Assembly: GCA_025458165.1 (NCBI GenBank)
Contig: JALOTB010000005.1
Span: 1 to 64,000, forward strand
Reading direction: 5' to 3'
Length of the DNA: 64,000 nt
Origin: Chromatiaceae bacterium
GTDB lineage: Bacteria > Pseudomonadota > Gammaproteobacteria > Chromatiales > Chromatiaceae
The position numbers were made by a program, and so were the translations under genes. Below are positions 8,187 through 16,721 of the stretch, one piece after another. The notes beneath the pieces were generated by a model, which worked only from the letters and a program-made list of their open reading frames with translations, had not been told where the DNA came from and searched no databases. Position 1 is the first letter of the stretch. Each line of letters starts with the position of its first letter.

Positions 8187-8208
8187 AAAAAGCCCGCTTT
8201 CGCGGGCT
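8187..8208 (-). terminator. Rho-independent terminator of the qmo-hdr operon
   Basis: On the minus strand AGCCCGC, a GAAA loop and GCGGGCT are followed by TTTTTGTT. This is a perfect 7-bp GC stem with a T-tract, about 30 nt after the hdrB stop. Confidence 0.85.
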
Positions 8209-8239
8209 TCGTTCTCTTGCCTGAGAGACTTGGTGGACG

Positions 8240-9139
8240 CTACTTCGCCGCCAGTGCCTCGAGCTGCTTGGCCGGGATGATCTGGGCGTTGAGCGCGGCG
8301 TCCTTGGCGCTGCGTCCGTAGGCGACGGCCATCAGGGTCGAGTAGTAGACCACCGGCATCTTGAACTTGGTGCCGTAGGTGGCGTTGATCTGGTCCTGGT
8401 AGACCTCGACGTTCATCTGACACACCGGGCAGGGGGTGACGATCATGTCGGCCCCATGGTCGTAGGCCGCCTCGATGATCCCCTTGACCATCTCCTGGGA
8501 CTTCTCCGGCTCCGAGAAGGCCAAGGCGCCGCCGCAGCACTGCACCTTCTTCTCATAGCCGGGGATGGAGTCGCCACCCAGGGTCTCGACCAGCTTGTCG
8601 AGATACTTGGGGTTCTCGAATGACTCGCCCGAGATGCCGAAGGGCCGGTTGGTCTGGCAGCCGACGTAGCCCGCGATCTTGATCCCTTCGAGCGGCTTCT
8701 TGACCTTGGCCCCGATCGCCTCGTAGCCGATGTCCTCGATCAGGACCTCGGCCATGTGCTTGATCGGGGTGTCGCCCTTGAGCTTGAGCCCAGCCTCGGC
8801 CAGGGCCGAGTTGGCCTCGGCGAGGAGCGACTGGTCCTCGTGCAGGCGCTCCTGGGCCTCGCGGGTGGAGAGCCAGCAGGCGGCGCAGGTCGCGACGATG
8901 TCCTGACCGGGGTTGTGCTGCTCGGAGAGCGCGATGTTGCGCGCCGAGAGCGTGAGCCGCGGCAGCTCACCGCCGCCGGCGTAGCCGATGGAGGCTGAGC
9001 AGCAGTTCCAGTCGGGGATCTCGTTGAGCTGGATGTCCAGCTCCTCGCACATCGTCTGCACCGAGATCAGGTAGTTGGAAGACGAGGCGCCCTTTTGCGA
9101 GGAGCACCCGGGATAGAAGGAGTACTGTCTTTTCGCCAT
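8240..9139 (-). CDS. hdrB: HdrB-like heterodisulfide reductase subunit (two CCG domains)
   Basis: The ~299-residue protein starts at ATG 9139, which is preceded by GAGGAG. It has two cysteine-rich CCG domains, each expected to bind a non-cubane iron-sulfur cluster. Domain 1 has FYPGCSS, NCCSAS and TCAACW. Domain 2 has GYVGCQTNRP, QCCGGALAF and TPCPVCQMN. In qmoAB-hdrCB arrangements HdrC/HdrB take the place of the membrane subunit QmoC and carry electrons between the Qmo flavoproteins and the quinone or thiol pool. It is the last gene of the operon, 13 nt after hdrC. Confidence 0.92.
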   Translation of the reverse strand: MAKRQYSFYPGCSSQKGASSSNYLISVQTMCEELDIQLNEIPDWNCCSASIGYAGGGELPRLTLSARNIALSEQHNPGQDIVATCAACWLSTREAQERLHEDQSLLAEANSALAEAGLKLKGDTPIKHMAEVLIEDIGYEAIGAKVKKPLEGIKIAGYVGCQTNRPFGISGESFENPKYLDKLVETLGGDSIPGYEKKVQCCGGALAFSEPEKSQEMVKGIIEAAYDHGADMIVTPCPVCQMNVEVYQDQINATYGTKFKMPVVYYSTLMAVAYGRSAKDAALNAQIIPAKQLEALAAK

Positions 9140-9152
9140 TGGTGTCCGCTCC

Positions 9153-9776
9153 TCAAGCGCCGTGCTTCGCAATGCGGGCGTCTTCGAGCTCCTGGGCCTT
9201 CTTCATGACCTTGTGGAACCCGCCAAGATCCTTGACCGCGTGCCCGCCCAGGATCTCCATGGGGTTCATGCGGCCGGTCTTCATCATGTTCATGCCGAGC
9301 TTCTGGTTCTTCATGGCGACCTTGACGCCCTCGCCGAAGCCGTTCATGAAGTACAGGGCCATGCCGAGCTTGAGCTCGTTGACCCGGCCCTTCTTCATCA
9401 GGTTGTCCCAGAAGAGCTGGGCGAACTTGGCGGTGGGCTGATTCTGCGGCACCAGGCCCAGGCGCTTCGCGTAGTGGGCGAGCCCGTGCATGATGTGGGT
9501 GATGGGCAGCTCGCGCGGGCAGCGCACGATGCAGTTGTAGCAGGAGGTGCACATCCACATCGAGGAGGAGGTCAGGACCTCGTCGCGCTTGCCGGCGCGG
9601 ATCATCATGAAGATCTCTTGCGGCGGGTGATCCCAGAACTTGCCGAGCGGGCAGGAGCCGGAGCACACGCCGCACTGCATGCACATCTTGACCCACTCGC
9701 CCTCTTCGACGTTCGCCTCAACCTCCTTCAAGAAGTTGTTGCGGTACTTCTCGACCATTGCTTGATTCGTGCTCAT
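9153..9776 (-). CDS. hdrC: HdrC-like iron-sulfur subunit
   Basis: The 207-residue protein has two ferredoxin-type [4Fe-4S] motifs, CMQCGVCSGSCPLG (about 32-45) and CTSCYNCIVRCPRE (about 76-89), followed by a helical methionine-rich C-terminal half. It would relay electrons between QmoA/B and HdrB. No transmembrane helix like that of QmoC is present, so any link to the quinone pool would have to go through another protein. It lies 61 nt after qmoB and 13 nt before hdrB. Confidence 0.92.
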   Translation of the reverse strand: MSTNQAMVEKYRNNFLKEVEANVEEGEWVKMCMQCGVCSGSCPLGKFWDHPPQEIFMMIRAGKRDEVLTSSSMWMCTSCYNCIVRCPRELPITHIMHGLAHYAKRLGLVPQNQPTAKFAQLFWDNLMKKGRVNELKLGMALYFMNGFGEGVKVAMKNQKLGMNMMKTGRMNPMEILGGHAVKDLGGFHKVMKKAQELEDARIAKHGA

Positions 9777-9837
9777 GTTCGCTAATCCCCTGGATGGGTC
9801 GCGGGCGGGACGGCTTGGCCGCCCTGCCCCACGCGCA

Positions 9838-12123
9838 TCAGAACTTGAACGGGCTCATGCCGATCTTCTCGACCGTCGCGGCCATGTCGTTGATCAACTG
9901 CGCCGCGCGCTTGATGTCGGTGATCGCGACCTCAAACACCTGCACCCGCTCCACCTCCAGGTTGAGCTGCTGGAGGGTGTCGCCGACCTTGGACAGGCGC
10001 TCGGCGGCCATCGCCGAGCCGCGCACGAAGTGGCACTGGTAGTCGTCGTCGCGCCGGCAGCCCATGAGCACGATGCCGTCGTAGCCGGAGTTGAGCGCAT
10101 CGGTGATCCAGGACAGGCTCACCGAGCCCAGGCAGCGCACCGGGACGACGCGGGCGAAGGGGCTGAGCCGCTCGCCGGCCATGGCCGCCATATCGAGCGC
10201 CGGGTAGGCGTCGTTCTCGCAGGCGAGTGCCAGAATGCGCGGCTTCTCGGAGAACTCGTCGGGCATGTCGACTGCCTTGATCTGCTGGCCGACGGTGTCG
10301 ATCGAGTAGTTCTCGAAGGAGATGACACGCACCGGGCAGGCGCCCATGCAGGTGCCGCAGCGGCGGCAGCGCGACTCGTTGAACTGCGGGTAACGCTGCT
10401 CGTCCTCGTTGATGGCGCCGAACGGACACTCCACGGTGCAGCGCTTGCACTGGGTGCAGCCCTCCTTGCGGAAGCTCGGGTACGACAGGTCGCCGACCCG
10501 CGGGTGGGCCCCGGAGCCGCGCGCGGCGTTCTCGGCCGCCTGGATCGCCTTCATGGTGGCGCCGACCGCGTCCTCGATCGCCTGCTTCATGTCCATTGGC
10601 CGGCGCACGGGACCGGCGGCATAGATGCCGGTGCGCCGCGTCTCGTACGGGAAGCAGATGAAGTGGCTGTCGACGAAGCCGTGCTTCAACTGCGGCAGGT
10701 CGGTGCCCTGGCGGTAGTCGAGGTTGAGGATCGAGGGCGGCGCGACCTCCAGCTTCTTGCGCGCGGCGGCCTTCTCCTCTTCGGTCTCGGCCATGTCGAC
10801 GGCGAGCTGGGCATAGGGGTCGGGGCCGACATGGGGGACCTGGCCGGTGGCGAGCACCACCAGGTCGGCCTCCATCTCGGTGTCCTCGTTCAGGATCAGG
10901 TCCTTGAACTTGACCTTGAGGCTGCCGCCCGCGCTCACCACCTCGGAGGCCTTGCCCTTGGTGAAGGTCACCATGGCCTGCTGGCCGGAGCGGTAGAAGT
11001 CCTCGCCCGCGGCACCCGGGGTGCGCAGGTCATCGAACAGAACGGTGGTGTCGCAGCCCGGGTTCTGGGCCTTGAAGTACATCGCCTGCTTGATCGACTC
11101 GGTGCAGCAGAAGCCCGAGCAGTACGGCAAATGGCCTGGCTTGGTCGAGCGCTGCCCGGCGCACTGAATGAAGGCGACGGACTTGACCTCCTTGCCGTCG
11201 GAGGGGCGCTTCAAGGGCCCGCCGTTAGCGGCCTTGGCGAGCTTCTCGAGCTCGAAGTTGGTGACCACGTCGGGGGTCTTGCCGTAGGCGAACTCGGGGA
11301 GCTGGTTGGCGTCGTAGGGCTTGAAGTCGGTCGCCTGGACGATCGCCCCGAAGTTCTCGGTTACGGTCCCGCCGGACTCGGTGCTGATGTCCGCGGCGAA
11401 GCGCCCCGGAGCACCCGAGGTGCGGGTGATCTTGGCGTTGAGATGCACCGTGATCAGCGGGCTCGCCTCGATCTCCGCAATCATCGCGTCGATGCCCGGG
11501 TCCTCGGGCTGGGGCAGATCGACGTCGCGGCCGTTGGGCACACCGAGCGCCGCCGCCCGGAAGGGCACGCGCTTGTAGAGATCGGCCCAGACGCCGCCCA
11601 GGCGGCCTTCCTCGGCCGCCAGGTGGACCGGATAGCCGGCCTTGGCGGCCTCGAGCGCGGAGGTCATGCCGGTCACGCCGCCGCCGACCACCAGCAGGGT
11701 CTTGTTCAGCGCCTGCTCCCCGGAGGGCTTGGGCACCTTCAGGAACTTGACCTCGGCACAGGCCATGCGGATGTAGTCATCCGCCATCTCCTGGGTGGTC
11801 TCCTGGTGCTCGTCGCCCTCGGGGCGCAGCCAGATGACGCCCTCGCGGAGGTTGGCGCGCGACATAGCGACGTCGGTGAAGCTGAAGGCCTCGACCTTGG
11901 CCCGCCGCGAGCAGGCGGCGATCACGATGTGGGTGGCGTTGCCCGCGTCGATGTCGTCGCGGATCAGCTTCACGCCCTCGGCGCTGCACAGCATCTCGTG
12001 CTGCTTGCAGTTGGCGATCTTGCCCTCGCGGGTCATCACGCTCTGGAGCTGTTTCGCATCCAGCCGCTCGCCGATGCCGCAGCCGGTGCAGATATAGCCC
12101 GCGAATTTCTTCTCGTCTGCCAT
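9838..12123 (-). CDS. qmoB: QmoB, HdrA/MvhD-like flavoprotein of the APS reductase electron-transfer complex
   Basis: ATG 12123 gives 761 residues. An N-terminal cysteine region (YICTGCGIGERLD) is followed by the FAD-binding HdrA-like core (VVGGGVTGMTSALEAA; IQCAGQRS; YCSGFCC). Two [4Fe-4S] motifs follow, CTQCKRCTVECPFG and CRRCGTCMGACPV. A C-terminal MvhD/FlpD-like domain has VPVRCLGSVSLSW and LMGCRRDDDYQCHF. This domain order is that of QmoB. In sulfur oxidisers Qmo is thought to accept electrons from reverse-acting APS reductase. The gene starts 4 nt after qmoA. No aprBA or sat gene lies in the window. Confidence 0.92.
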   Translation of the reverse strand: MADEKKFAGYICTGCGIGERLDAKQLQSVMTREGKIANCKQHEMLCSAEGVKLIRDDIDAGNATHIVIAACSRRAKVEAFSFTDVAMSRANLREGVIWLRPEGDEHQETTQEMADDYIRMACAEVKFLKVPKPSGEQALNKTLLVVGGGVTGMTSALEAAKAGYPVHLAAEEGRLGGVWADLYKRVPFRAAALGVPNGRDVDLPQPEDPGIDAMIAEIEASPLITVHLNAKITRTSGAPGRFAADISTESGGTVTENFGAIVQATDFKPYDANQLPEFAYGKTPDVVTNFELEKLAKAANGGPLKRPSDGKEVKSVAFIQCAGQRSTKPGHLPYCSGFCCTESIKQAMYFKAQNPGCDTTVLFDDLRTPGAAGEDFYRSGQQAMVTFTKGKASEVVSAGGSLKVKFKDLILNEDTEMEADLVVLATGQVPHVGPDPYAQLAVDMAETEEEKAAARKKLEVAPPSILNLDYRQGTDLPQLKHGFVDSHFICFPYETRRTGIYAAGPVRRPMDMKQAIEDAVGATMKAIQAAENAARGSGAHPRVGDLSYPSFRKEGCTQCKRCTVECPFGAINEDEQRYPQFNESRCRRCGTCMGACPVRVISFENYSIDTVGQQIKAVDMPDEFSEKPRILALACENDAYPALDMAAMAGERLSPFARVVPVRCLGSVSLSWITDALNSGYDGIVLMGCRRDDDYQCHFVRGSAMAAERLSKVGDTLQQLNLEVERVQVFEVAITDIKRAAQLINDMAATVEKIGMSPFKF

Positions 12124-12127
12124 GATC

Positions 12128-13411
12128 TTAGGCCTCCGCTCTGGCGACGCTGTTGACGACCTGGATGGCGCGGAGCGCCGCGCCCGTGGCGTGCTGGACG
12201 GCTCGGTTGACGTCGAGCGCGTCGGACGCGCTGCCCGCCGCGAACACCCCGCCGTTCTCCGGGGCGGCCTCGATGAAGCCCTCGCGGTTGAGCACGATGT
12301 CGACCGGGAAGCTGTCCTTGTCGACCGAGGGCTCCATTCCGATGGCGAGCACGACCAGGTCGTGGGCGTTAGCGAAACGCTTGTAGCCCTCGGTGTCCAC
12401 CCCGTGGACCACGGGGTTGCCATCCTTATCCGCCACGATCGAGGCGGGCTTGGACTTGATGAACTTGACTTGCTGGATCGCCTTGACCTTCTCGTAGAAG
12501 TCCTCGATGCGGTCGATGGCGCGGATGTCGATGTAGTAGACGCTGATGTCGGCGTCCGCGCCGTAGGCGTCGCTCACGTAGGTGCACTGCTTGAGCGAGG
12601 CCATGCAGCAGATGCGTGAGCAGTGCAGCAGGTGGTTGCGGTCGCGAGAGCCGGCACACTGGATGAAGGCGACCGACTTGGCCTCCTTGCCGTCGGAGGG
12701 ACGGACGATCTTGCCGCCGGTCGGGCCCGAGGGGTCGGCCATGCGCTCGAACTCGACGCTGGTGATGACATTGGCGATGCGGTCGTAGCCGTAGGGCTGG
12801 ATCTTCGCCGCGTCGTAGGGCTTCCAGCCGGTCGCCCAGATCATCGCGCCGCAGGGGAAGTTCACGACCTCCTCGCTCATCTCGAGGTCGATCGCGTTGT
12901 ACTTGCACGCCGCCTTGGCCTTGTCGGCGTCCGGGGTGCCGATGATGCGCGGGTCCAGCACGTAGCGCTGGGGGTGCGCCATGCGATAGGGCAGATAGGC
13001 CCCCTTGCGCTTGCCGAGCCCGTAGTTGTACTCGTCGTCGAACTGCGCCTCCACGGCCTTCTCACAGTCGCCGCAGGCGGTGCAGTTGTCGTTGACGTAG
13101 CGAGGGGAGAGCTTGACGGAGGCGGTGTAGTTGCCCTTCTCGCCCTTGAGATCGACAACCTCGGCCATAGTAAGGATGGTGAGGTTGGGGTTCATCTTGC
13201 TGCGGCGTTGGTTGATCTCCAGCCCGCAGGTGGGGAAGCAGAGCTTGGGGAAGTACTTGTAGAGCTGGGAAACGCGGCCACCCAGGTAGGGACGCTTCTC
13301 AACCAGCACGACCTGCTTCCCAGTCTCGGCGGCCTCCAAGGCTGCGGTCATGCCGCTGATGCCACCACCGACCACCAGGATGGTCTCGTTGGTTGCGACG
13401 ACTTCCGTCAT
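12128..13411 (-). CDS. qmoA: QmoA, HdrA-like FAD protein of the Qmo complex
   Basis: The 427-residue protein starts at ATG 13411 after an excellent CGGAGGAAAG ribosome-binding site. The N-terminal dinucleotide-binding motif is VVGGGISGMTAALEAA. Further motifs are FPTCGLEINQRR, an NCTACGDC cysteine cluster, IQCAGSRDRN and the CSRICC segment typical of HdrA-like proteins. It lacks the extra ferredoxin modules of QmoB, as expected. It is the first gene of the operon and is followed by qmoB after 4 nt. The ~200 bp upstream must hold the promoter, but I could not pick a clear one. Confidence 0.93.
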   Translation of the reverse strand: MTEVVATNETILVVGGGISGMTAALEAAETGKQVVLVEKRPYLGGRVSQLYKYFPKLCFPTCGLEINQRRSKMNPNLTILTMAEVVDLKGEKGNYTASVKLSPRYVNDNCTACGDCEKAVEAQFDDEYNYGLGKRKGAYLPYRMAHPQRYVLDPRIIGTPDADKAKAACKYNAIDLEMSEEVVNFPCGAMIWATGWKPYDAAKIQPYGYDRIANVITSVEFERMADPSGPTGGKIVRPSDGKEAKSVAFIQCAGSRDRNHLLHCSRICCMASLKQCTYVSDAYGADADISVYYIDIRAIDRIEDFYEKVKAIQQVKFIKSKPASIVADKDGNPVVHGVDTEGYKRFANAHDLVVLAIGMEPSVDKDSFPVDIVLNREGFIEAAPENGGVFAAGSASDALDVNRAVQHATGAALRAIQVVNSVARAEA

Positions 13412-13613
13412 GGACTTTCCTCCGTCTTCGCGGATAAGAATGACGAAAAACCGGCAGGATGGCCGACGGCCGACAAGCCGGATCTCTCGGGAACAAGGCG
13501 GGGGCGCGGCCCCGCAATATCAGAACTTGTTAAGATAACTGGCGCTCGCCCGTCCGGCTACCTCCCGGATGGGCTAACGGGATTGTATTTTTCGATGTGC
13601 AGATCGAGGCGGG

Positions 13614-14288
13614 TTATGGACGCCAGCCGCCCTCGGCACGGGCGCGCGTGAGCGGAACGAAGGCGACGCCGAGGATGTCGGTGCGACGCAGCTCGCCGCC
13701 CGGCCGCTTCTCGACAACGACCAGCTCCTGATGCCCAAACTGGGGTCCGACCGGCAGCACCAGACGGGCCCCGTCGCGGAGCTGCTCGATCAGCGGCGGC
13801 GGGACGGCCGGGGCTGCCGCGGTCACCAAGATCCCGTCAAACGGGGCCTCCTCCGGCCAGCCGAGATAGCCATCGCCCTGGCGGCACTGCGCGTTCTCGT
13901 AGCCCAGGCGCTGAAGCCGCCGGGCAGCCTCCTCGGCCAGCTCGGGGACGATCTCGATCGAGTAGACCTGGGCGACCACGCGGGAGAGCACCGCCGCCTG
14001 GTAGCCGGAGCCAGTGCCGACCTCCAGCACCCGATCCCCCGCCCCGCAGCCCAGGAGGTCGGTCATCAGCGCCACGATGTAGGGCTGGGAGATGGTCTGC
14101 CCGTGGCCGATCGGCAGGGGTCCGTTGGCATAGGCGTAGGCCTGCTCGAAGCCTGGGACAAACTCCTCGCGCGGCACCTCGGCCATCGCCGCCATCACCC
14201 GGGGATCCAGGGCGTCGCGGCCGATCAGCGAGCGGGTGTAGCGGACCTCGTCCTCGATGTCGCGCAGCATGCGCTCGATACCCTTCAT
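13614..14288 (-). CDS. pcm: Protein-L-isoaspartate O-methyltransferase
   Basis: The 224-residue SAM-dependent methyltransferase repairs isoaspartyl residues in aged proteins. ATG 14288 is preceded by GGAGGAGCG. The family hallmarks are EEFVPGF, PIGHGQTISQPYIVALM, the SAM loop VLEVGTGSGYQAAVL and VYSIEI. The C-terminus has LVLPVG and LGVAFVPLTR. It is probably cotranscribed with the membrane protein 14 nt upstream, and reads toward qmoA. Confidence 0.95.
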   Translation of the reverse strand: MKGIERMLRDIEDEVRYTRSLIGRDALDPRVMAAMAEVPREEFVPGFEQAYAYANGPLPIGHGQTISQPYIVALMTDLLGCGAGDRVLEVGTGSGYQAAVLSRVVAQVYSIEIVPELAEEAARRLQRLGYENAQCRQGDGYLGWPEEAPFDGILVTAAAPAVPPPLIEQLRDGARLVLPVGPQFGHQELVVVEKRPGGELRRTDILGVAFVPLTRARAEGGWRP

Positions 14289-14302
14289 CGCTCCTCCCGG
14301 GC

Positions 14303-14869
14303 TCAGGCCGATGGACCCGCCGGCTCGGCGGCGGGCTGGAGATCGGCGGGGGGCGGGAAACGCCGAGCGACGCTGTCTGGGACCTCGCCCCTGCCCGCTT
14401 GGTAGAGTGCGCCGGACTCCAGCATGATCAGGGCCATGAGTGCGATCAGCACCGGCGCGATAGCGACCCGTTCCAGGGCGACGAACATCAGCTCCTGCAT
14501 CCCCGGACTCTTCTGCGACTGCGACAGCAGCCAGCCCAGTCCGATCAGAGCGGCCCCGACCAGGTAGGCGACGAGGAGGATCTTGTAGCGTGCCGTGGCC
14601 AGCCGCCAATGCGCGGCGGCAAACCAGGGCCCGCTCACGGCCGTGCGCCCCGCACGCACGAAGGTGTAGGCGACAATCGCGAGCGACGCTCCGAGCGGGA
14701 TCAGCACCCCGAGCAGCCGGTACTCGAGCAGCGGCGATCCCTTCTGCAGGAAGCTCCCCGCGAGCAGCGCGATCAGCATGAGCAGGTTGAACAGCAATAG
14801 ATTTACCATCGCCAGCTCATGCGGCGTCTTGGCCCGCCGCCGGGTGGCTTCGTCGACCTGAAAGAACAT
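14303..14869 (-). CDS. Hypothetical four-helix membrane protein
   Basis: The product is 188 residues with about four transmembrane helices (residues ~21-41, 55-72, 96-116 and 129-150) and a proline-rich cytoplasmic tail. I recognise no family. It precedes pcm by 14 nt on the same strand and diverges from the histidine kinase, so a shared ~200-bp control region is likely. Confidence 0.72.
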   Translation of the reverse strand: MFFQVDEATRRRAKTPHELAMVNLLLFNLLMLIALLAGSFLQKGSPLLEYRLLGVLIPLGASLAIVAYTFVRAGRTAVSGPWFAAAHWRLATARYKILLVAYLVGAALIGLGWLLSQSQKSPGMQELMFVALERVAIAPVLIALMALIMLESGALYQAGRGEVPDSVARRFPPPADLQPAAEPAGPSA

Positions 14870-15077
14870 GAGCCCAAGTCCCCCTTTTCGGTAAGATCCT
14901 TCCGCCGCAGCTCCTAGCGAGGCCCGTGCCCCCGCCGAGGTCGGCCGTCGTGAGACGCCGACCAGGGCCGCGCGTGGCGCTGGGGTTCCGAATTCGATCG
15001 TTTCGCGAGAGCCCAGACCTGCTATTTATGCCGAAAGTCTCCTGCCTGTCATTGCGCGGCCGCAATAGCCGCCGCTC

Positions 15078-16712
15078 ATGGCGGTGATGGCGAGCGGATC
15101 CGAACCGTCCAGGGAGGCGCTCGTGGCCGAGATCGCGGAGCTCCGCCGGCGCGTCATGGAGCTGGAATCGGCCGACCGGTGCCGCCGGCAGGTTGAGACG
15201 GATCTGCGGGCGAGCGAGGCGCAGTTTCGAGCCCTGATCGATGCGACCGGGGAGGACATCGTCCTGCTGCTCGATTCTCAGTTTCGCGCCTTGATCGTGA
15301 ACGAGCGCACCGCCCGCGGGTTCGGCTTGCGGCCCGAGGAGATGGTCGGACACAGCCTCGACGAGATCGCCCCGGGCCCGGTGGCCGAGCGGCGGCGCGA
15401 GATGGCGCTCAAGGTCCTCAGCGAGGGCCGGTCCGTGCGCTTCGAAGACGAGCGGGCGGGCCACTGGTTCGACAACAACATGTGTCCGGTGACGGGGCCA
15501 GACGGCAAACCCCAAGGGGTCGCGGTCTTCGCGCGGGACATCACCGAGCGCAAAGGGATCGAGCAGGCCCTCTCGGCCGCCAAGGAAGCCGCCGAGCGCG
15601 CTAACCACGCCAAGTCACGGTTCCTCGCCGCGGCCAACCACGACCTGCGCCAGCCGCTGCAGGCGATGTCGATGCTGATCGAAGCCCTCTCGTACCAGGG
15701 GCTCAACAAGCACAGCCGCGACATCCTGGGCGACATGCGCAACACCCTGGCGGTGATGGGCACCCTTCTCAACGCCCTGCTCGACATCAGCAAGCTCGAC
15801 GCCGGCGTCATCGTGCCCTGCCCCACCACGTTGGCCGCCGTACCCTTTCTCGAGCGCTTGCGCGTCCAATTTCGTCCCCTGGCCGCAGATCGTGGCGTGC
15901 GCATCCGGCTCTTTCCGCGCAACGTGCTGATCGAGACCGACCCGGCGCTGCTCGAGCGCATCCTGCACAACCTCACCTCAAACGCCATCCGCCACACCAG
16001 GCGGGGGCGCATCCTGATCGGCTGCCGGATCCGCAACCGCTACCTGCGCATCGAGGTCTGGGACGCCGGAGAGGGCATCCCGGTCGATGCCCTGCCGCGC
16101 ATCTTCGATGAGTTCTACCAGGTCGGGCATCCGGCCCGCACCCGCGATCAGGGGCTGGGGCTTGGGCTGGCCATCGCCAAACGACTCGCCGATCTGCTCG
16201 GGCTGCGCATCGGTGCCCGCTCGCGGGAGGGCCGGGGCTCGATGTTTTTCGTCGAGGTCCCGCTCGCCCTGACGCGGGCGCCGCACCCAGTCAGGGACAC
16301 GCTCGCGCCTGAGCCGGCGACCGGCGCCGCGGATACCCTGGTGCTGCTGATCGAGGACGACGAGCGCGTGATGTCGGCCACCGCCCGGTTGCTGCGACTC
16401 TGGGGCTTTCGCACCTTGTGCGCGGCGAGTGCCGAGGCCGCGCTCATGCGGCTCGCGGAATCCGCGAGCACCCCGGACGTGGCGCTGATCGACTACCGTC
16501 TGCCCGAAGGACGGACCGGGGTCGATCTGCTCGCGGAGATCCGCCAGCGTTTCGGACTCTACCTGCCGGCGGTGCTCATCACCGGCGACACCGCCGCGCA
16601 ACGGCTGCGCGCCGTTAAGGCCAGCGGCTACCCGGTGCTGCACAAGCCGGTCGCACCCGAGGAGCTGCGGCGCGCCCTGCTGGAGCAATGCCGAACGGGT
16701 CCGCCACCATAG
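15078..16712 (+). CDS. Hybrid sensor histidine kinase (PAS-HisKA-HATPase-REC)
   Basis: The 544-residue protein has a short coiled coil and then one PAS domain (about 45-165, ending DITERKG). The HisKA domain carries phospho-acceptor H188 in NHDLRQPLQAM. The HATPase domain shows an N-box (NLTSNAIRHT), a G1 box (WDAGEGIP) and a G2 box (GLGLGLAIAK). The C-terminal receiver has D472 in VALIDYRLP and K in LHKPV. There is no transmembrane segment, so it is a cytosolic sensor. No output regulator is adjacent, and the fused receiver probably signals to an unlinked partner. ATG 15087 is an equally possible start. Confidence 0.92.
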   Translation: MAVMASGSEPSREALVAEIAELRRRVMELESADRCRRQVETDLRASEAQFRALIDATGEDIVLLLDSQFRALIVNERTARGFGLRPEEMVGHSLDEIAPGPVAERRREMALKVLSEGRSVRFEDERAGHWFDNNMCPVTGPDGKPQGVAVFARDITERKGIEQALSAAKEAAERANHAKSRFLAAANHDLRQPLQAMSMLIEALSYQGLNKHSRDILGDMRNTLAVMGTLLNALLDISKLDAGVIVPCPTTLAAVPFLERLRVQFRPLAADRGVRIRLFPRNVLIETDPALLERILHNLTSNAIRHTRRGRILIGCRIRNRYLRIEVWDAGEGIPVDALPRIFDEFYQVGHPARTRDQGLGLGLAIAKRLADLLGLRIGARSREGRGSMFFVEVPLALTRAPHPVRDTLAPEPATGAADTLVLLIEDDERVMSATARLLRLWGFRTLCAASAEAALMRLAESASTPDVALIDYRLPEGRTGVDLLAEIRQRFGLYLPAVLITGDTAAQRLRAVKASGYPVLHKPVAPEELRRALLEQCRTGPPP

Positions 16713-16721
16713 CCGGACCCC

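Noticed and set aside
9769..12156. Very long open frame on the plus strand across qmoB
   Set aside because: It mirrors qmoB codon for codon and is rich in low-complexity A/G/L/H translation typical of the antisense of GC-rich genes. All conserved motifs are on the minus strand.
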